This document shows, piece after piece, positions 21,688 through 29,679 of a DNA stretch of 29,679 bases. The stretch's first letter is position 1. Each line of letters opens with the position of its first letter. The position numbers were made by a program, and so were the translations under genes. Source of the DNA: Oscillospiraceae bacterium (lineage in GTDB: Bacteria > Bacillota_A > Clostridia > Oscillospirales > Oscillospiraceae); NCBI GenBank assembly GCA_017939025.1, contig JAGBAI010000122.1:1-29679 (forward strand), in the 5' to 3' direction. The notes below the pieces were generated by a model. It was not told the DNA's origin, did no database searches, and saw only the letters and a program-made list of their open reading frames with translations.

Positions 21688-22431
21688 TCAACTGTCTTGT
21701 TTCACGCCAACCGATGTGAAATCCACAAAATATCTGCCCTGATATGTGAGAATTCCTTTCATGCCCTCTTTCAGGCCTCCAAATTCTACATCGTAGGCAT
21801 ATATTTCCAGAGCTTGGCCCTCTTCCGTCAAAAAGTGTACCACAAAAGAATACCCTCCCTGAGAACGGCCGGACCGCTGGGTGCCTTTCTTCACCTCTTT
21901 GGAGACAACGGTCGCCGCAACGGATCTTCTCGGTTCCCTGGCTGGTTTTTCCATCCACCAGCGCACTCTCAAATAAGCAACCAGCAGCGCAGCCGCCGAA
22001 AAATAAACAAAGCTCAAAATAAAATCACAGATACCAGTGGGAATGATGCCGTACAGCAGCCCCGCCTGCTCATTGGCAAACAAAATGGTGCACACGATCA
22101 GCGTAACCGAAACCCCCAGCGCTGTATACACGATCTTTGTCTGGGTGTCCTTTTCCTTCTCCGTGGCATAAGCCGCCACCTTTTTGATGGTGTCCTTTGT
22201 TTCCCTGTCCGTCATCCCGCTTTTCCTTTCTCCGTCAATGATTTCCCGGATATCCACACCATAGAAGTCCGCAAGCTCCATAAGCACAGCCACATCCGGC
22301 ATATTCCGGCCGGTTTCCCACCGGGATATGGTTCGGGAGGATACATAGAATTTCTCCGCCAGCTGTTCCTGCGTCATTCCCTTATCCTTACGGAGGTGTT
22401 TTAGAAATTCACCTGTTTTTTCCTGATTCAT
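21688..22431 (-). CDS. XRE-family regulator with membrane helices and a C-terminal beta domain
   Basis: This 247-residue protein has an N-terminal Cro/XRE helix-turn-helix at about residues 7-60 (LRKDKGMTQEQLAEKFYVSS, then SRWETGRNMPDV). A basic linker and two hydrophobic helices follow (IVYTALGVSVTLIVCTILFA and FILSFVYFSAAALLVAYL). A C-terminal soluble domain of about 75 residues resembles DUF2500-type membrane-linked beta domains (YSFVVHFLTEEGQALEIYAY, MKGILTYQGRYFVDF). The start at 22431 is preferred because GGAG lies eight bases before it; the ATG six bases further upstream is too close to that site. A membrane-tethered regulator sensing envelope state is the natural reading. Regulated genes are unknown; the GerMN lipoprotein gene follows immediately. 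Confidence 0.85.
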   Translation of the reverse strand: MNQEKTGEFLKHLRKDKGMTQEQLAEKFYVSSRTISRWETGRNMPDVAVLMELADFYGVDIREIIDGERKSGMTDRETKDTIKKVAAYATEKEKDTQTKIVYTALGVSVTLIVCTILFANEQAGLLYGIIPTGICDFILSFVYFSAAALLVAYLRVRWWMEKPAREPRRSVAATVVSKEVKKGTQRSGRSQGGYSFVVHFLTEEGQALEIYAYDVEFGGLKEGMKGILTYQGRYFVDFTSVGVKQDS

Positions 22432-22453
22432 CTGCATCACTCCTTTTGCAAAA

Positions 22454-22462
22454 ATTCTATCA
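22454..22462 (-). promoter_or_regulatory. Extended -10 promoter of the XRE regulator gene
   Basis: On the minus strand TGATAGAAT is an extended -10, about 23 bases upstream of the start. No good -35 is seen. Apart from this and the hairpin at 22603, the 210-base gap shows no gene. Confidence 0.5.
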
Positions 22463-22602
22463 CAACCGCAGTCATAACACCAGGACACAAAGCGAGAAAT
22501 GCCGCGGTGCAGAAGCAGACATATGGTGTCCGGCGGAAAATTTCCCCAAAGGCAGCATATCCACCGGTTACCATATTACCACAGACAAGCCCATTACACA
22601 AG

Positions 22603-22638
22603 AACAGGCACAGCAGATGGTACTGCTGTGCCTGTTTT
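22603..22638. terminator. Terminator hairpin downstream of the MATE gene
   Basis: A perfect 14-bp stem, AACAGGCACAGCAG with CTGCTGTGCCTGTT, lies a few bases past the minus-strand stop codon. The T-tract is better on the plus strand (TTTTCTGTT) than on the minus strand (TTCTTGTG). Confidence 0.7.
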
Positions 22639-22641
22639 CTG

Positions 22642-24024
22642 TTATACTGTCAGGTTCTGGATCCATTTTCCCTTTTTGATCATGGAAGCGCCGATGACGC
22701 ACTTGATCAGATCCAAACTTAAACAAATCGCAAACAACGGGACAATGGAAAGAGCCGTAAACCGGCTGAGGCAGTAGGCCACCGGGATACACACACCCCA
22801 GACAAAGCAGCTGTCAAAGAGGAAGGTGATCATGGTCTGACCGCCGGAACGGAGGGTGAAATAAGTGGCGTTGGTGTAGGAATTGAAGGGCATGATACAG
22901 GCATTGATACAAATCAGCTGCGTTGCCAGGGCCCGGACAGCGTCGGTAGTGTTGTAGATCTTGGGGAACACGCCGGAGAACAGGGCCATGATCCCGCCAA
23001 AGATCAGGCCTGCAGCAATGGAAACGGCCATCAGCTTGCTGTTATAGTCCCGGACTTTCTTTTCCGTATTGCCCGCCCCCAGCATCTGGCCCATGATGAT
23101 TCCCACCGCATTGCCCATGGACAAAAACGCCACAGATGCCAGATTGAAAATGGTGCTGGAAATATTCATCGCCGGCACCACATCCAGTCCGCAGGTGGAA
23201 TAGCACTGGTTCATGATAGCCATACCGCTGGACCAGAGGGCTTCATTCAGCAGCAGGGGCATGCCCTTGATGACGATGGACTTTAGCAATCTTCCGGGAA
23301 TATACATCCTGCGGTAAACGCCCCGGATGAAGGGATTCTCCTTCGGGTGCAGGTGTGTCCAGCCGCCCACGATAACCAACTCCACAAACCGGGAGATCAC
23401 CGTTGCCAGCGCCGCACCCTCCACCCCCATGGCAGGAGCGCCAAAGTGGCCGAAAATCAGAATGTAGTTGCCCACCAGATTCACCAGCACCGCCAGGATA
23501 CCGCCCACCATGGGCACCACGGTATTGCCGCATTCCTTCAGCGTGCTGGAATAGCAGTTGGTCAGAGCAAAGGGCAGGAATCCCCACAGCATCACCAGCA
23601 GGTATTTTTTACCCTCGGCCAGCACCGCCGCCGCTGTTGCCGCGTCACCGTCTCCAGTGAGGTAGAGCCCGATCAGAAGATCACCGCCCAGCAGGAACAC
23701 TGCCACGCCAATAACGGTGACCAGAATGCCAATAAGAAATTTAAACCGGAAGGTACTGCGGATACCCTCCTGGTCATCGCTGCCATGGAACTGGGCGGTA
23801 AAAATACCCGCGCCGGAGCTGGCACCGAATACGCACAGGTTAAAGACAAACATCAATCCGTTGACAATGGACACGCCGCTCATGGGAACGGTACCCACCT
23901 GCCCCACCATGATGTTATCCAGCAGATTGACAAAATTGGTAATGCCCATCTGAATGATAATGGGCACGGCAACCGAAAACACACGTTTGTAAAACACCCG
24001 GTCGCCGATGTAACGGTTAAGCAT
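22642..24024 (-). CDS. MATE family efflux transporter
   Basis: This 460-residue, 12-helix transporter belongs to the multidrug and toxin extrusion family. N-terminal landmarks are VAVPIIIQMGITNFVNLLDN and IMVGQVGTVPMSGVSIVNG; the second half repeats the pattern (PLLLNEALWSSGMAIMNQCY). It expels drugs or metabolites with Na+ or H+. The start at 24024 is chosen because GAGG precedes it and the transmembrane fold begins here. The longer frame to 24087 is translated repeat sequence. The gene is not obviously in an operon, and its substrate is not predictable. Confidence 0.9.
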   Translation of the reverse strand: MLNRYIGDRVFYKRVFSVAVPIIIQMGITNFVNLLDNIMVGQVGTVPMSGVSIVNGLMFVFNLCVFGASSGAGIFTAQFHGSDDQEGIRSTFRFKFLIGILVTVIGVAVFLLGGDLLIGLYLTGDGDAATAAAVLAEGKKYLLVMLWGFLPFALTNCYSSTLKECGNTVVPMVGGILAVLVNLVGNYILIFGHFGAPAMGVEGAALATVISRFVELVIVGGWTHLHPKENPFIRGVYRRMYIPGRLLKSIVIKGMPLLLNEALWSSGMAIMNQCYSTCGLDVVPAMNISSTIFNLASVAFLSMGNAVGIIMGQMLGAGNTEKKVRDYNSKLMAVSIAAGLIFGGIMALFSGVFPKIYNTTDAVRALATQLICINACIMPFNSYTNATYFTLRSGGQTMITFLFDSCFVWGVCIPVAYCLSRFTALSIVPLFAICLSLDLIKCVIGASMIKKGKWIQNLTV

Positions 24025-24048
24025 GAAATAAGACCTCGGAAATAAAAT

Positions 24049-24073
24049 GTAGGGGCGACCATTGGTCGCCCAC
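24049..24073. repeat. Short palindromic repeat related to element C
   Basis: GTAGGGGCGACC and GGTCGCCCAC form a hairpin with a 3-base loop. Together with the nearby element at 24098 it fills the gap between the MATE gene and nagA. Confidence 0.6.
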
Positions 24074-24097
24074 AATATATCGCGCAACAGGATATAT

Positions 24098-24177
24098 CGT
24101 AGGGGGCGATGCCCACATCGCCCCCTACTGCTGCATTTCAGAATTCAGAAAGGGCCGATGTGGGCATCGGCCCCTAC
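24098..24177. repeat. MITE-like palindromic element C, copy 2
   Basis: The outer arms match those at 15588-15671: CGTAGGGGGCGATGCCCAC and GTGGGCATCGGCCCCTAC. Here the left half also folds on itself (GTAGGGGGCGATG with CATCGCCCCCTAC, 13 bp), and the right half likewise (GGGGCCGATG with CATCGGCCCC). It follows nagA and may double as its terminator. Confidence 0.8.
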
Positions 24178-24188
24178 AGGAAGTACGA

Positions 24189-25319
24189 TCAGATTTCCTT
24201 GCCGCCAATAAATACCCGCTTCTCAGAGTAATCGGCATTGGTGATGACAAAGTCGGCATACTTGCCGGTTTCAATGGAGCCTACCTTATCGGCAGCGGCA
24301 AGGGCCTTGGCGGGGTTATAGGTGGCTGCCCGGACGGCTTCCTCTTCGGGAACGCCCCAGGAGATGGTGTTGGTCAGACATTTCCACATGTTGGATGCGG
24401 AGCAGGCAATGGTCTCGGTTCCCACCAGCTTGGCAACGCCGTCCCGCAGCTCTGCCATCTGGCCGCCCAGGTCGAACTGGTAGCCCTCGGGCTGACCGGC
24501 ACAACGGCCGGAGTCAGAAACCAGGATCATCCGGTTTTTGAACATGGTAAAGGCCAGCCGGACGGATGCAGGATGGATGTGGTAACCGTCACAAATGATT
24601 TCCGCCTGGACATTTTCGTTCTCCACGCCGGCAGGAATCACGCCGGGATTCCGGTGGTGGATACCGGGCATGGCATTGTACAGGTGGGTCAGATGGGTCA
24701 CACCGGCATCGATGGCAGCCTTGGCATCGTCATAGGTGCAGTCAGTGTGGGCGATGGACACGGTGCAGTAATCCTTTGCCTTGGCCACAAATTCCGCAGC
24801 GCCGGGCAGCTCGGGGGCAATGTCCACGATCCGGATCAGACCGCCGCACTCGTCATAGAGCTTTTGAAAGCCCTCAAAATCCGGCTCCATCAGATAATCG
24901 GGGTTCTGGGCACCGCGCTTTTTGTAAGAGAAGTAGGGGCCCTCCATCTGGATGCCCATAAAGCGGGAATGGCCCTCGGGAGCTTCTTCATGGAGGCGCT
25001 TACCGGCGGCAAAGGCCTTGCTGAGGACATCATAAGGCAGCGTCATGGACGCAGGGGCAAAGGAAGTGGCACCGCACTGGGCATAGTACTTTGCCATGGC
25101 CTTCAGGCCCTCGTAATCACCGTCGGAGAAGTCAGCGCCGGAATTGCCATGGCTGTGGACTTCGATCAGGCCCGGAATGACCGTGGCACCAGCCAGATCA
25201 ATGGCATCCGCGGGAACAGATTCGGGGAGAACTTCGCCGAACAGGCCGTCCTTCACTTCGAAAGCGCCCATATGGAACTGAAAATCAGAAGTAAAAATGC
25301 GTGCGTTTTTATAGAACAT
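24189..25319 (-). CDS. nagA: N-acetylglucosamine-6-phosphate deacetylase
   Basis: This 376-residue cytosolic amidohydrolase removes acetate from GlcNAc-6-phosphate, feeding amino sugars from wall recycling, mucin or chitin into glycolysis. The metal motif EVHSHG (His55, His57), MEGPYF, IAHTDCTYDDA and THLYNAM are all in order. The catalytic Asp lies in LVSDSGRCAG. Length is typical. The start at 25319 follows AAAGGAG. It stands alone here; the partner nagB is not in the window. The long stretch upstream to the pyrC promoter (25320-25507) contains no gene I can support and no convincing promoter for nagA. Confidence 0.93.
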   Translation of the reverse strand: MFYKNARIFTSDFQFHMGAFEVKDGLFGEVLPESVPADAIDLAGATVIPGLIEVHSHGNSGADFSDGDYEGLKAMAKYYAQCGATSFAPASMTLPYDVLSKAFAAGKRLHEEAPEGHSRFMGIQMEGPYFSYKKRGAQNPDYLMEPDFEGFQKLYDECGGLIRIVDIAPELPGAAEFVAKAKDYCTVSIAHTDCTYDDAKAAIDAGVTHLTHLYNAMPGIHHRNPGVIPAGVENENVQAEIICDGYHIHPASVRLAFTMFKNRMILVSDSGRCAGQPEGYQFDLGGQMAELRDGVAKLVGTETIACSASNMWKCLTNTISWGVPEEEAVRAATYNPAKALAAADKVGSIETGKYADFVITNADYSEKRVFIGGKEI

Positions 25320-25507
25320 GATTCATTCTCCTTTATATATAGTATTGTAGAATTATCGTATCACGCCCCTGTAAAAAATGCAATGGGGGAATTGAAAAAG
25401 AAAAATGCACAATGCAAAACGATATCCCCTTGTATTCTCCCTGAATCGAAAACACCATTCACCAAAATCCCTCCGCCAGCAGGGTTTCTTTTGTAAACTA
25501 TTTGCAG

Positions 25508-25536
25508 TTGACAAGGTTTTCACTGCATGTTATAAT
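25508..25536 (+). promoter_or_regulatory. Consensus promoter of the pyrC transcript
   Basis: TTGACA (25508-25513) and TATAAT (25531-25536) are exactly 17 bases apart, a perfect vegetative promoter. Confidence 0.92.
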
Positions 25537-25578
25537 TTCAAAGATAAATATATAGCTACAGCGGCTTGCCGCATCCCC

Positions 25579-25608
25579 GTCTTGCCGCCTTTGGCAGGAC
25601 ATTTTTTT
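25579..25608 (+). terminator. Leader terminator before pyrC (probable attenuator)
   Basis: GTCTTGCC pairs with GGCAGGAC (one G-U) around GCCTTT, followed by A and seven T. It lies about 35 bases into the expected transcript and before the pyrC start. CTTGCCGC occurs twice (25565-25572 and 25581-25588), so GGCAGG and the upstream GCGGC have alternative partners, consistent with attenuation. I see no clear PyrR-binding sequence. Confidence 0.7.
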
Positions 25609-25639
25609 AAGTTCAAGCGTTTACAGAAAGGAGACCATT

Positions 25640-26854
25640 ATGACTGCGATTACCAAGGCTAAGGTTATTTCCGCTTCCCTGGGCACCGCTTTCGTTGATG
25701 GCATTGCTGCCTCTATTTCCGCTCCCGCGCTTTCTGTTTTTGATTCTGACCGATATGTGGTTCTCCCCGGCTTTTGTGACGTGCATGTGCATCTCAGAGA
25801 GCCGGGCTTTTCTTATAAGGAAACCATCGCCACAGGAAGCCTGGCCTCGGCCCGGGGCGGTTATACTGCCGTGTGCACCATGCCCAACTTAAATCCTGTT
25901 CCCGATTCTGTGGAGCATTTACAGGCACAGCTGGATCTGATCCAATCTTCTGCCGCCATTCATGTTTATCCCTACGGTGCCATCACCGTGGGTGAAAAGG
26001 GCGAAATCCTAGCCGATCTGGAAGGTATGGCCCCCAATGTACTGGGTTTCTCCGACGATGGCCGGGGGGTCCAGTCTGATGAGATGATGCGCGCCGCCAT
26101 GCTGCGGGCAAAGGCGCTGGATCTGCCCATTGTTGCCCACTGCGAGGTCAACGACCTTCTCCGGGGCGGCTACATCCATGATGGTGACTACGCCAAAGCC
26201 CACGGTCACCGGGGCATCTGTTCGGAAAGCGAATGGGCCCAGATCGCCAGAGACCTGGAGCTGGTTAAGGAAATCGGCTGCAAATACCATGTCTGTCACA
26301 TCTCCACCAAGGAAAGTGTGGACATCATCCGCAAAGCCAAGCTTGACGGCGTGGATGTGACCTGTGAAACCGGGCCACACTATCTTACGATGGATGACTC
26401 CATGCTGGAAGAAAACGGCCGCTTTAAGATGAATCCCCCCCTGAGAAGCAAGGAAGACCGGGAAGCTCTGGTGCAGGGTATCCTGGACGGCACCATCGAC
26501 ATGATTGCCACCGACCATGCCCCCCACTCCGCGGAGGAAAAGGCAAGGGGCCTGGAAAAGAGCGCCTTCGGCGTGGTTGGCATTGAGACTGCCTTCCCCA
26601 TTTGCTATACCTATCTGGTAAAGCCCGGTATTCTGACTCTGGAAAAACTGGTGGAGCTGCTGGTCATTAACCCCAGAAAGCGCTTCGGTATTGAACTTGG
26701 CTGTGATTACTCCGTCTGGGATCTGGACGCAGAATACGCCATCGATCCCGCCGACTTCCTGTCCATGGGCAAAGCTACTCCCTTTGAAGGCTGGAAGGTA
26801 AACGGCAAGTGCCTCGCCACCGTCTGTGACGGCAAGCTCGTCTATAAAGCATAA
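25640..26854 (+). CDS. pyrC: Dihydroorotase
   Basis: This 404-residue zinc amidohydrolase of pyrimidine synthesis closes N-carbamoyl-aspartate to dihydroorotate in the cytosol. GFCDVHVHLREPG gives the metal ligands His49 and His51. GGYTAVCTMPN, the VAHCEV and HVCHIST histidine motifs, CETGPHYL and the Asp of ATDHAPHS are intact. The start at 25640 follows AAAGGAG. It is expressed from a perfect promoter with a terminator in the leader. carB lies 286 bases downstream on the same strand, beyond a repeat element. Length fits the class I-type enzymes common in Bacillota. Confidence 0.95.
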   Translation: MTAITKAKVISASLGTAFVDGIAASISAPALSVFDSDRYVVLPGFCDVHVHLREPGFSYKETIATGSLASARGGYTAVCTMPNLNPVPDSVEHLQAQLDLIQSSAAIHVYPYGAITVGEKGEILADLEGMAPNVLGFSDDGRGVQSDEMMRAAMLRAKALDLPIVAHCEVNDLLRGGYIHDGDYAKAHGHRGICSESEWAQIARDLELVKEIGCKYHVCHISTKESVDIIRKAKLDGVDVTCETGPHYLTMDDSMLEENGRFKMNPPLRSKEDREALVQGILDGTIDMIATDHAPHSAEEKARGLEKSAFGVVGIETAFPICYTYLVKPGILTLEKLVELLVINPRKRFGIELGCDYSVWDLDAEYAIDPADFLSMGKATPFEGWKVNGKCLATVCDGKLVYKA

Positions 26855-26864
26855 ACATATTCCC

Positions 26865-27067
26865 CTGTAGGGGAGGGGCATTATGAATTATGGTATGATT
26901 GCCACCGGCAATCATCGCTATTATAAATTCGCTGCGCGGAGCACCACCCTCCCGCAATCTGGCAGTCCCGGAAGCAGTTTGTAAAAACAGCAAACCGTAA
27001 TATTTTGTATAACACAAAGTACTCAGTTAGGCCACTGCCCGGGAGGGGCAATGCCCCTCCCCTACAG
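26865..27067. repeat. MITE-like element D with perfect 18-bp terminal inverted repeats
   Basis: CTGTAGGGGAGGGGCATT at 26865-26882 is the exact reverse complement of 27050-27067. Inside are GATTGCC/GGCAATC (a small hairpin) and, at the right end, GGGAGGGGCA next to TGCCCCTCCC. The 203-base element separates pyrC from carB. No gene is seen in it. Confidence 0.85.
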
Positions 27068-27140
27068 TTAGATTTTCTGAATTTATAAACCCATCATATT
27101 GATTTCACATACAGCAAGAAACTAGGAGGATATCACGAAC

Positions 27141-29679
27141 ATGGCAAAGAGAACAGATATCAAGAAAATTCTGATCATCGGCTCCGGCCCCATCGTCATC
27201 GGCCAGGCTGCTGAGTTTGACTACGCAGGCACCCAGGCCTGCCTGGCGCTGAAGGAAGAGGGATACGAGGTTGTCCTGTGCAACTCCAATCCCGCCACCA
27301 TCATGACCGACACCATCATCGCAGATAAGGTCTACATGGAGCCTCTGACTCTGGAATACGTTGCCAAAATCATCCGCTACGAGCGTCCCGACGCCATCAT
27401 CCCCGGCATCGGCGGTCAGACCGGTCTGAATCTGGCTATGCAGCTGGAAAAGAAGGGCATTCTGAAGGAGTGCCGTGTCAAGCTGCTGGGCACCTCCAGC
27501 GCTTCCATTGAGCGGGCTGAAGACCGGGAGCTGTTCAAGGAAATGTGCGAATCCATTGGCGAGCCTGTCATCCCCTCCGAGATCACCTACTCTCTGGAAG
27601 AGGCCCGGGCTGCTGCCCACCGGATCGGCTACCCCGTCGTTCTGCGCCCCGCCTTCACTCTGGGCGGCACCGGCGGCGGCTTTGCCTACAACGATGAAGA
27701 GCTGGAAGAGATCGGCATCAACGCCTTCAACCTGTCCCCTGTCCATCAGGTTCTGATTGAGAAGTCCGTCAAGGGCTACAAGGAGATCGAGTTCGAGGTC
27801 ATGCGCGACACCAACGACCATGCCATCACCATCTGCGGCATGGAAAACATCGACCCTGTCGGTGTTCACACCGGTGACTCTCTGGTGGTTGCGCCCATCA
27901 TGACGCTGTCCAAAGAGGACGAGAAGATGCTCAACGACTCCGCCATTAAGATCATCCGGGAACTGAAGATCGAAGGCGGCTGCAACGTTCAGTTTGCGCT
28001 GAATCCCCATTCCTCCGAATACTACCTCATCGAGGTCAATCCCCGTGTCTCCCGTTCCTCCGCTCTGGCCTCCAAGGCTTCCGGCTACCCCATCGCCCGG
28101 GTCACTGCCAAAATCGCCGTGGGCATGGCTCTGGAAGACATCAAGATCGCCAACACCAACGCCGCCTTTGAGCCCAAGCTGGACTACGTCATCGCCAAGC
28201 TGCCCCGGTTCCCCTTCGACAAGTTCGCCTCCGCCACTAACAAGCTGGGCACTCAGATGAAGGCCACCGGCGAGGTCATGGGCATCGGCTCCAATCTGGA
28301 GGAGGCTCTGCTGAAGGGCATCCGCTCTCTGGAAATCGGCGCCAACCACATGTATCTGAGCAAATTTGACAACATGAGCGTGGAGGAACTGCTGGAATAC
28401 ATCAGCGAATTCCGCTCTGACAACATCTTCGCCATCGCTGAGCTGATGTGGCACGGCGTGAGCGTGGAAAAGATCCACGAAATCACCCAGATCACCCCCT
28501 ACTTCCTGGAGGCCATCAAGAACATCATCGACATGGAAGAGCAGCTGCGGGTTCGTAAGGATCTGGAAATTCTCACCGCCGCCAAGAAGATGGGCTTCGG
28601 TGACAAGTATATCGCCCGCCTGTGGAAGTGCACTGAGCTGGATGTCTACAACATGCGCAAGGAGCATGGTCTGTTCCCCGTGTTCAAGATGGTGGACACC
28701 TGCCACACCGGCGCTTATATCCCCTACTTCTACTCCTCCTATACCGGCGAGAACGCTTCCCGCCTGACGAACCGGAAAAAGATCGTGGTTCTGGGCGCAG
28801 GCCCCATCCGTATCGGTCAGGGTGTTGAGTTCGACTACTCCACCGTCCATGCCGTCATGACTATCAAGAACGCCGGTTACGAGGCCATCATCATCAACAA
28901 CAACCCCGAGACTGTCTCCACCGACTACACCACCGCTGACAAGCTGTACTTCGAGCCGCTGACTCCCGAGGATGTAATGAACATCATCGAGTTCGAGCAG
29001 CCTGAGGGTGTTATCGCTTCTCTGGGCGGTCAGACCGCCATCAACCTGGCCCAGCCCCTCCATGACCGGGGCGTGAAGATCATCGGTACCGACTGCGCCG
29101 CCATCGACCGGGCCGAGGACCGGAACGCTTTCGAAAATCTGCTCAACGAGCTGAACATCCCCAGAGCCAAGGGCAAGGCCGTCACCAATCTGGAAGACGG
29201 CATCGCCGCCGCTGCGGATATCGGCTACCCCGTTCTGGTGCGTCCCTCCTTCGTTCTGGGCGGCCGCGCCATGCAGATCGTCGCCAACGAGCGGCAGCTG
29301 CGCCACTACCTGCGCACCGCCGTTGAGATCGACGAGGACAAGCCCGTTCTGGTTGACAAGTATATCCAGGGCCGTGAGGTTGAGATCGATGCCATCTGCG
29401 ACGGCCGGGATGTGTTTGTTCCCGGCATCATGGAGCTGGTGGAACGCACCGGTGTCCACTCCGGCGACTCCATCTCCGTCTATCCTCCCTTCTCCATCTC
29501 CAATAAGGTTAAGGGTATCATTCTGCAGTACGCCAAGAAGCTGGGTCTGGGCATCGGCATCGTGGGCCTGTTCAACATCCAGTTCATCGTGGACAAGGAT
29601 GACAATGTATTCATCATCGAGGTCAACCCCCGTTCCTCCCGTACTGTTCCCTTCCTGAGCAAGGCCACCGGCTACTCCC
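27141..29679 (+). CDS. carB: Carbamoyl-phosphate synthase large subunit (3' end outside window)
   Basis: The first 846 codons of the large subunit are present (whole proteins are about 1070). The enzyme makes carbamoyl phosphate from bicarbonate, ATP and ammonia tunnelled from the small subunit CarA, for pyrimidine and arginine synthesis. The N-terminal half opens with [20 protein letters not shown] and has ATP-grasp signatures [12 protein letters not shown] and [11 protein letters not shown]. The second half repeats them ([44 protein letters not shown]). The start at 27141 follows TAGGAGG. No carA gene precedes it; pyrC and a repeat element do. A very long open frame on the opposite strand is a by-product of codon bias. 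Confidence 0.95.
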   Translation, partial: MAKRTDIKKILIIGSGPIVIGQAAEFDYAGTQACLALKEEGYEVVLCNSNPATIMTDTIIADKVYMEPLTLEYVAKIIRYERPDAIIPGIGGQTGLNLAMQLEKKGILKECRVKLLGTSSASIERAEDRELFKEMCESIGEPVIPSEITYSLEEARAAAHRIGYPVVLRPAFTLGGTGGGFAYNDEELEEIGINAFNLSPVHQVLIEKSVKGYKEIEFEVMRDTNDHAITICGMENIDPVGVHTGDSLVVAPIMTLSKEDEKMLNDSAIKIIRELKIEGGCNVQFALNPHSSEYYLIEVNPRVSRSSALASKASGYPIARVTAKIAVGMALEDIKIANTNAAFEPKLDYVIAKLPRFPFDKFASATNKLGTQMKATGEVMGIGSNLEEALLKGIRSLEIGANHMYLSKFDNMSVEELLEYISEFRSDNIFAIAELMWHGVSVEKIHEITQITPYFLEAIKNIIDMEEQLRVRKDLEILTAAKKMGFGDKYIARLWKCTELDVYNMRKEHGLFPVFKMVDTCHTGAYIPYFYSSYTGENASRLTNRKKIVVLGAGPIRIGQGVEFDYSTVHAVMTIKNAGYEAIIINNNPETVSTDYTTADKLYFEPLTPEDVMNIIEFEQPEGVIASLGGQTAINLAQPLHDRGVKIIGTDCAAIDRAEDRNAFENLLNELNIPRAKGKAVTNLEDGIAAAADIGYPVLVRPSFVLGGRAMQIVANERQLRHYLRTAVEIDEDKPVLVDKYIQGREVEIDAICDGRDVFVPGIMELVERTGVHSGDSISVYPPFSISNKVKGIILQYAKKLGLGIGIVGLFNIQFIVDKDDNVFIIEVNPRSSRTVPFLSKATGYS

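Noticed and set aside
22446..22679. A small plus-strand frame containing YHITTDKPITQEQAQQM, reminiscent of the start of a rhodanese-like domain
   Set aside because: It has no ribosome site, runs into the MATE gene and a terminator hairpin, and the similarity is short. At most it is an eroded remnant.
24025..24087. A 21-residue N-terminal extension of the MATE protein
   Set aside because: It is encoded by the palindromic repeat at 24049-24073, and the internal ATG at 24024 has its own ribosome site.
27105..29459. A 784-codon open frame opposite carB
   Set aside because: It is fully antisense to a conserved carB, lacks domain-like sequence (repetitive Gly/Asp/His/Leu/Val), and arises from the C-rich third positions of the real gene.
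1..29679. CRISPR array, tRNA, rRNA, transposase or phage genes
   Set aside because: I looked for regularly spaced repeats, cloverleaf-type tRNA sequences and recombinase motifs and saw none that I could support; the repeats present are isolated palindromic elements.

Overview
The window looks like chromosomal DNA of a gut-type Clostridia bacterium, probably Oscillospirales/Oscillospiraceae. The basis is GC-rich coding sequence with AT-rich promoters, strong AGGAGG-type ribosome binding sites, Gram-positive lipoproteins with LxxC lipoboxes, a GerMN spore-germination-type lipoprotein, a yybP-ykoY manganese riboswitch, and many short palindromic non-autonomous repeats. This placement is inferred from gene content; no rRNA or other marker is present.

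Layout. (1) 1-2171: a repeat element, then a Na+/phosphate cotransporter with a PhoU tail. (2) 2184-11705: a beta-glucoside (probably cellobiose) locus. It holds a GH94 cellobiose phosphorylase, a divergent LacI-type regulator with four look-alike operator candidates between them, a CUT1 ABC importer (binding lipoprotein plus two permeases, no ATPase), and a convergent lipoprotein with a GH5-like barrel. (3) 11706-12281: a 576-base gene-free island with two structured minus-strand RNA candidates, each ending in its own intrinsic terminator. The one next to the lipoprotein gene has a promoter, a three-way-junction fold, and mutually exclusive antiterminator and terminator hairpins, so it looks like an unclassified riboswitch or attenuator. 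(4) 12282-16725: a short DtxR-type metal regulator, thioredoxin, a Cys-rich small protein, an ATC-hydrolase-like protein, L-cysteine desulfidase and AzlC/AzlD. This is plausibly a cysteine/sulfur and amino-acid-efflux neighbourhood. (5) 16765-18615: a Mn2+ riboswitch controlling mntP, followed by a VanZ-like protein and a small lipoprotein. (6) 18644-21111: an MBOAT acyltransferase with a DHHW/AlgX-like partner for exopolysaccharide or cell-wall acylation. (7) 21178-25319, minus strand: a GerMN lipoprotein, an XRE regulator with membrane helices, a MATE exporter and nagA. (8) 25508-29679: pyrimidine genes pyrC and carB (the latter cut by the window end), with a consensus promoter and a leader terminator before pyrC and a repeat element between the two genes.

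Four classes of palindromic MITE-like repeat lie between genes. One class, present in two inverted copies, carries in its terminal repeat the -35 hexamer of a neighbouring gene. The most interesting part of the window is the RNA-rich island at 11706-12281 together with the metal regulator beside it.
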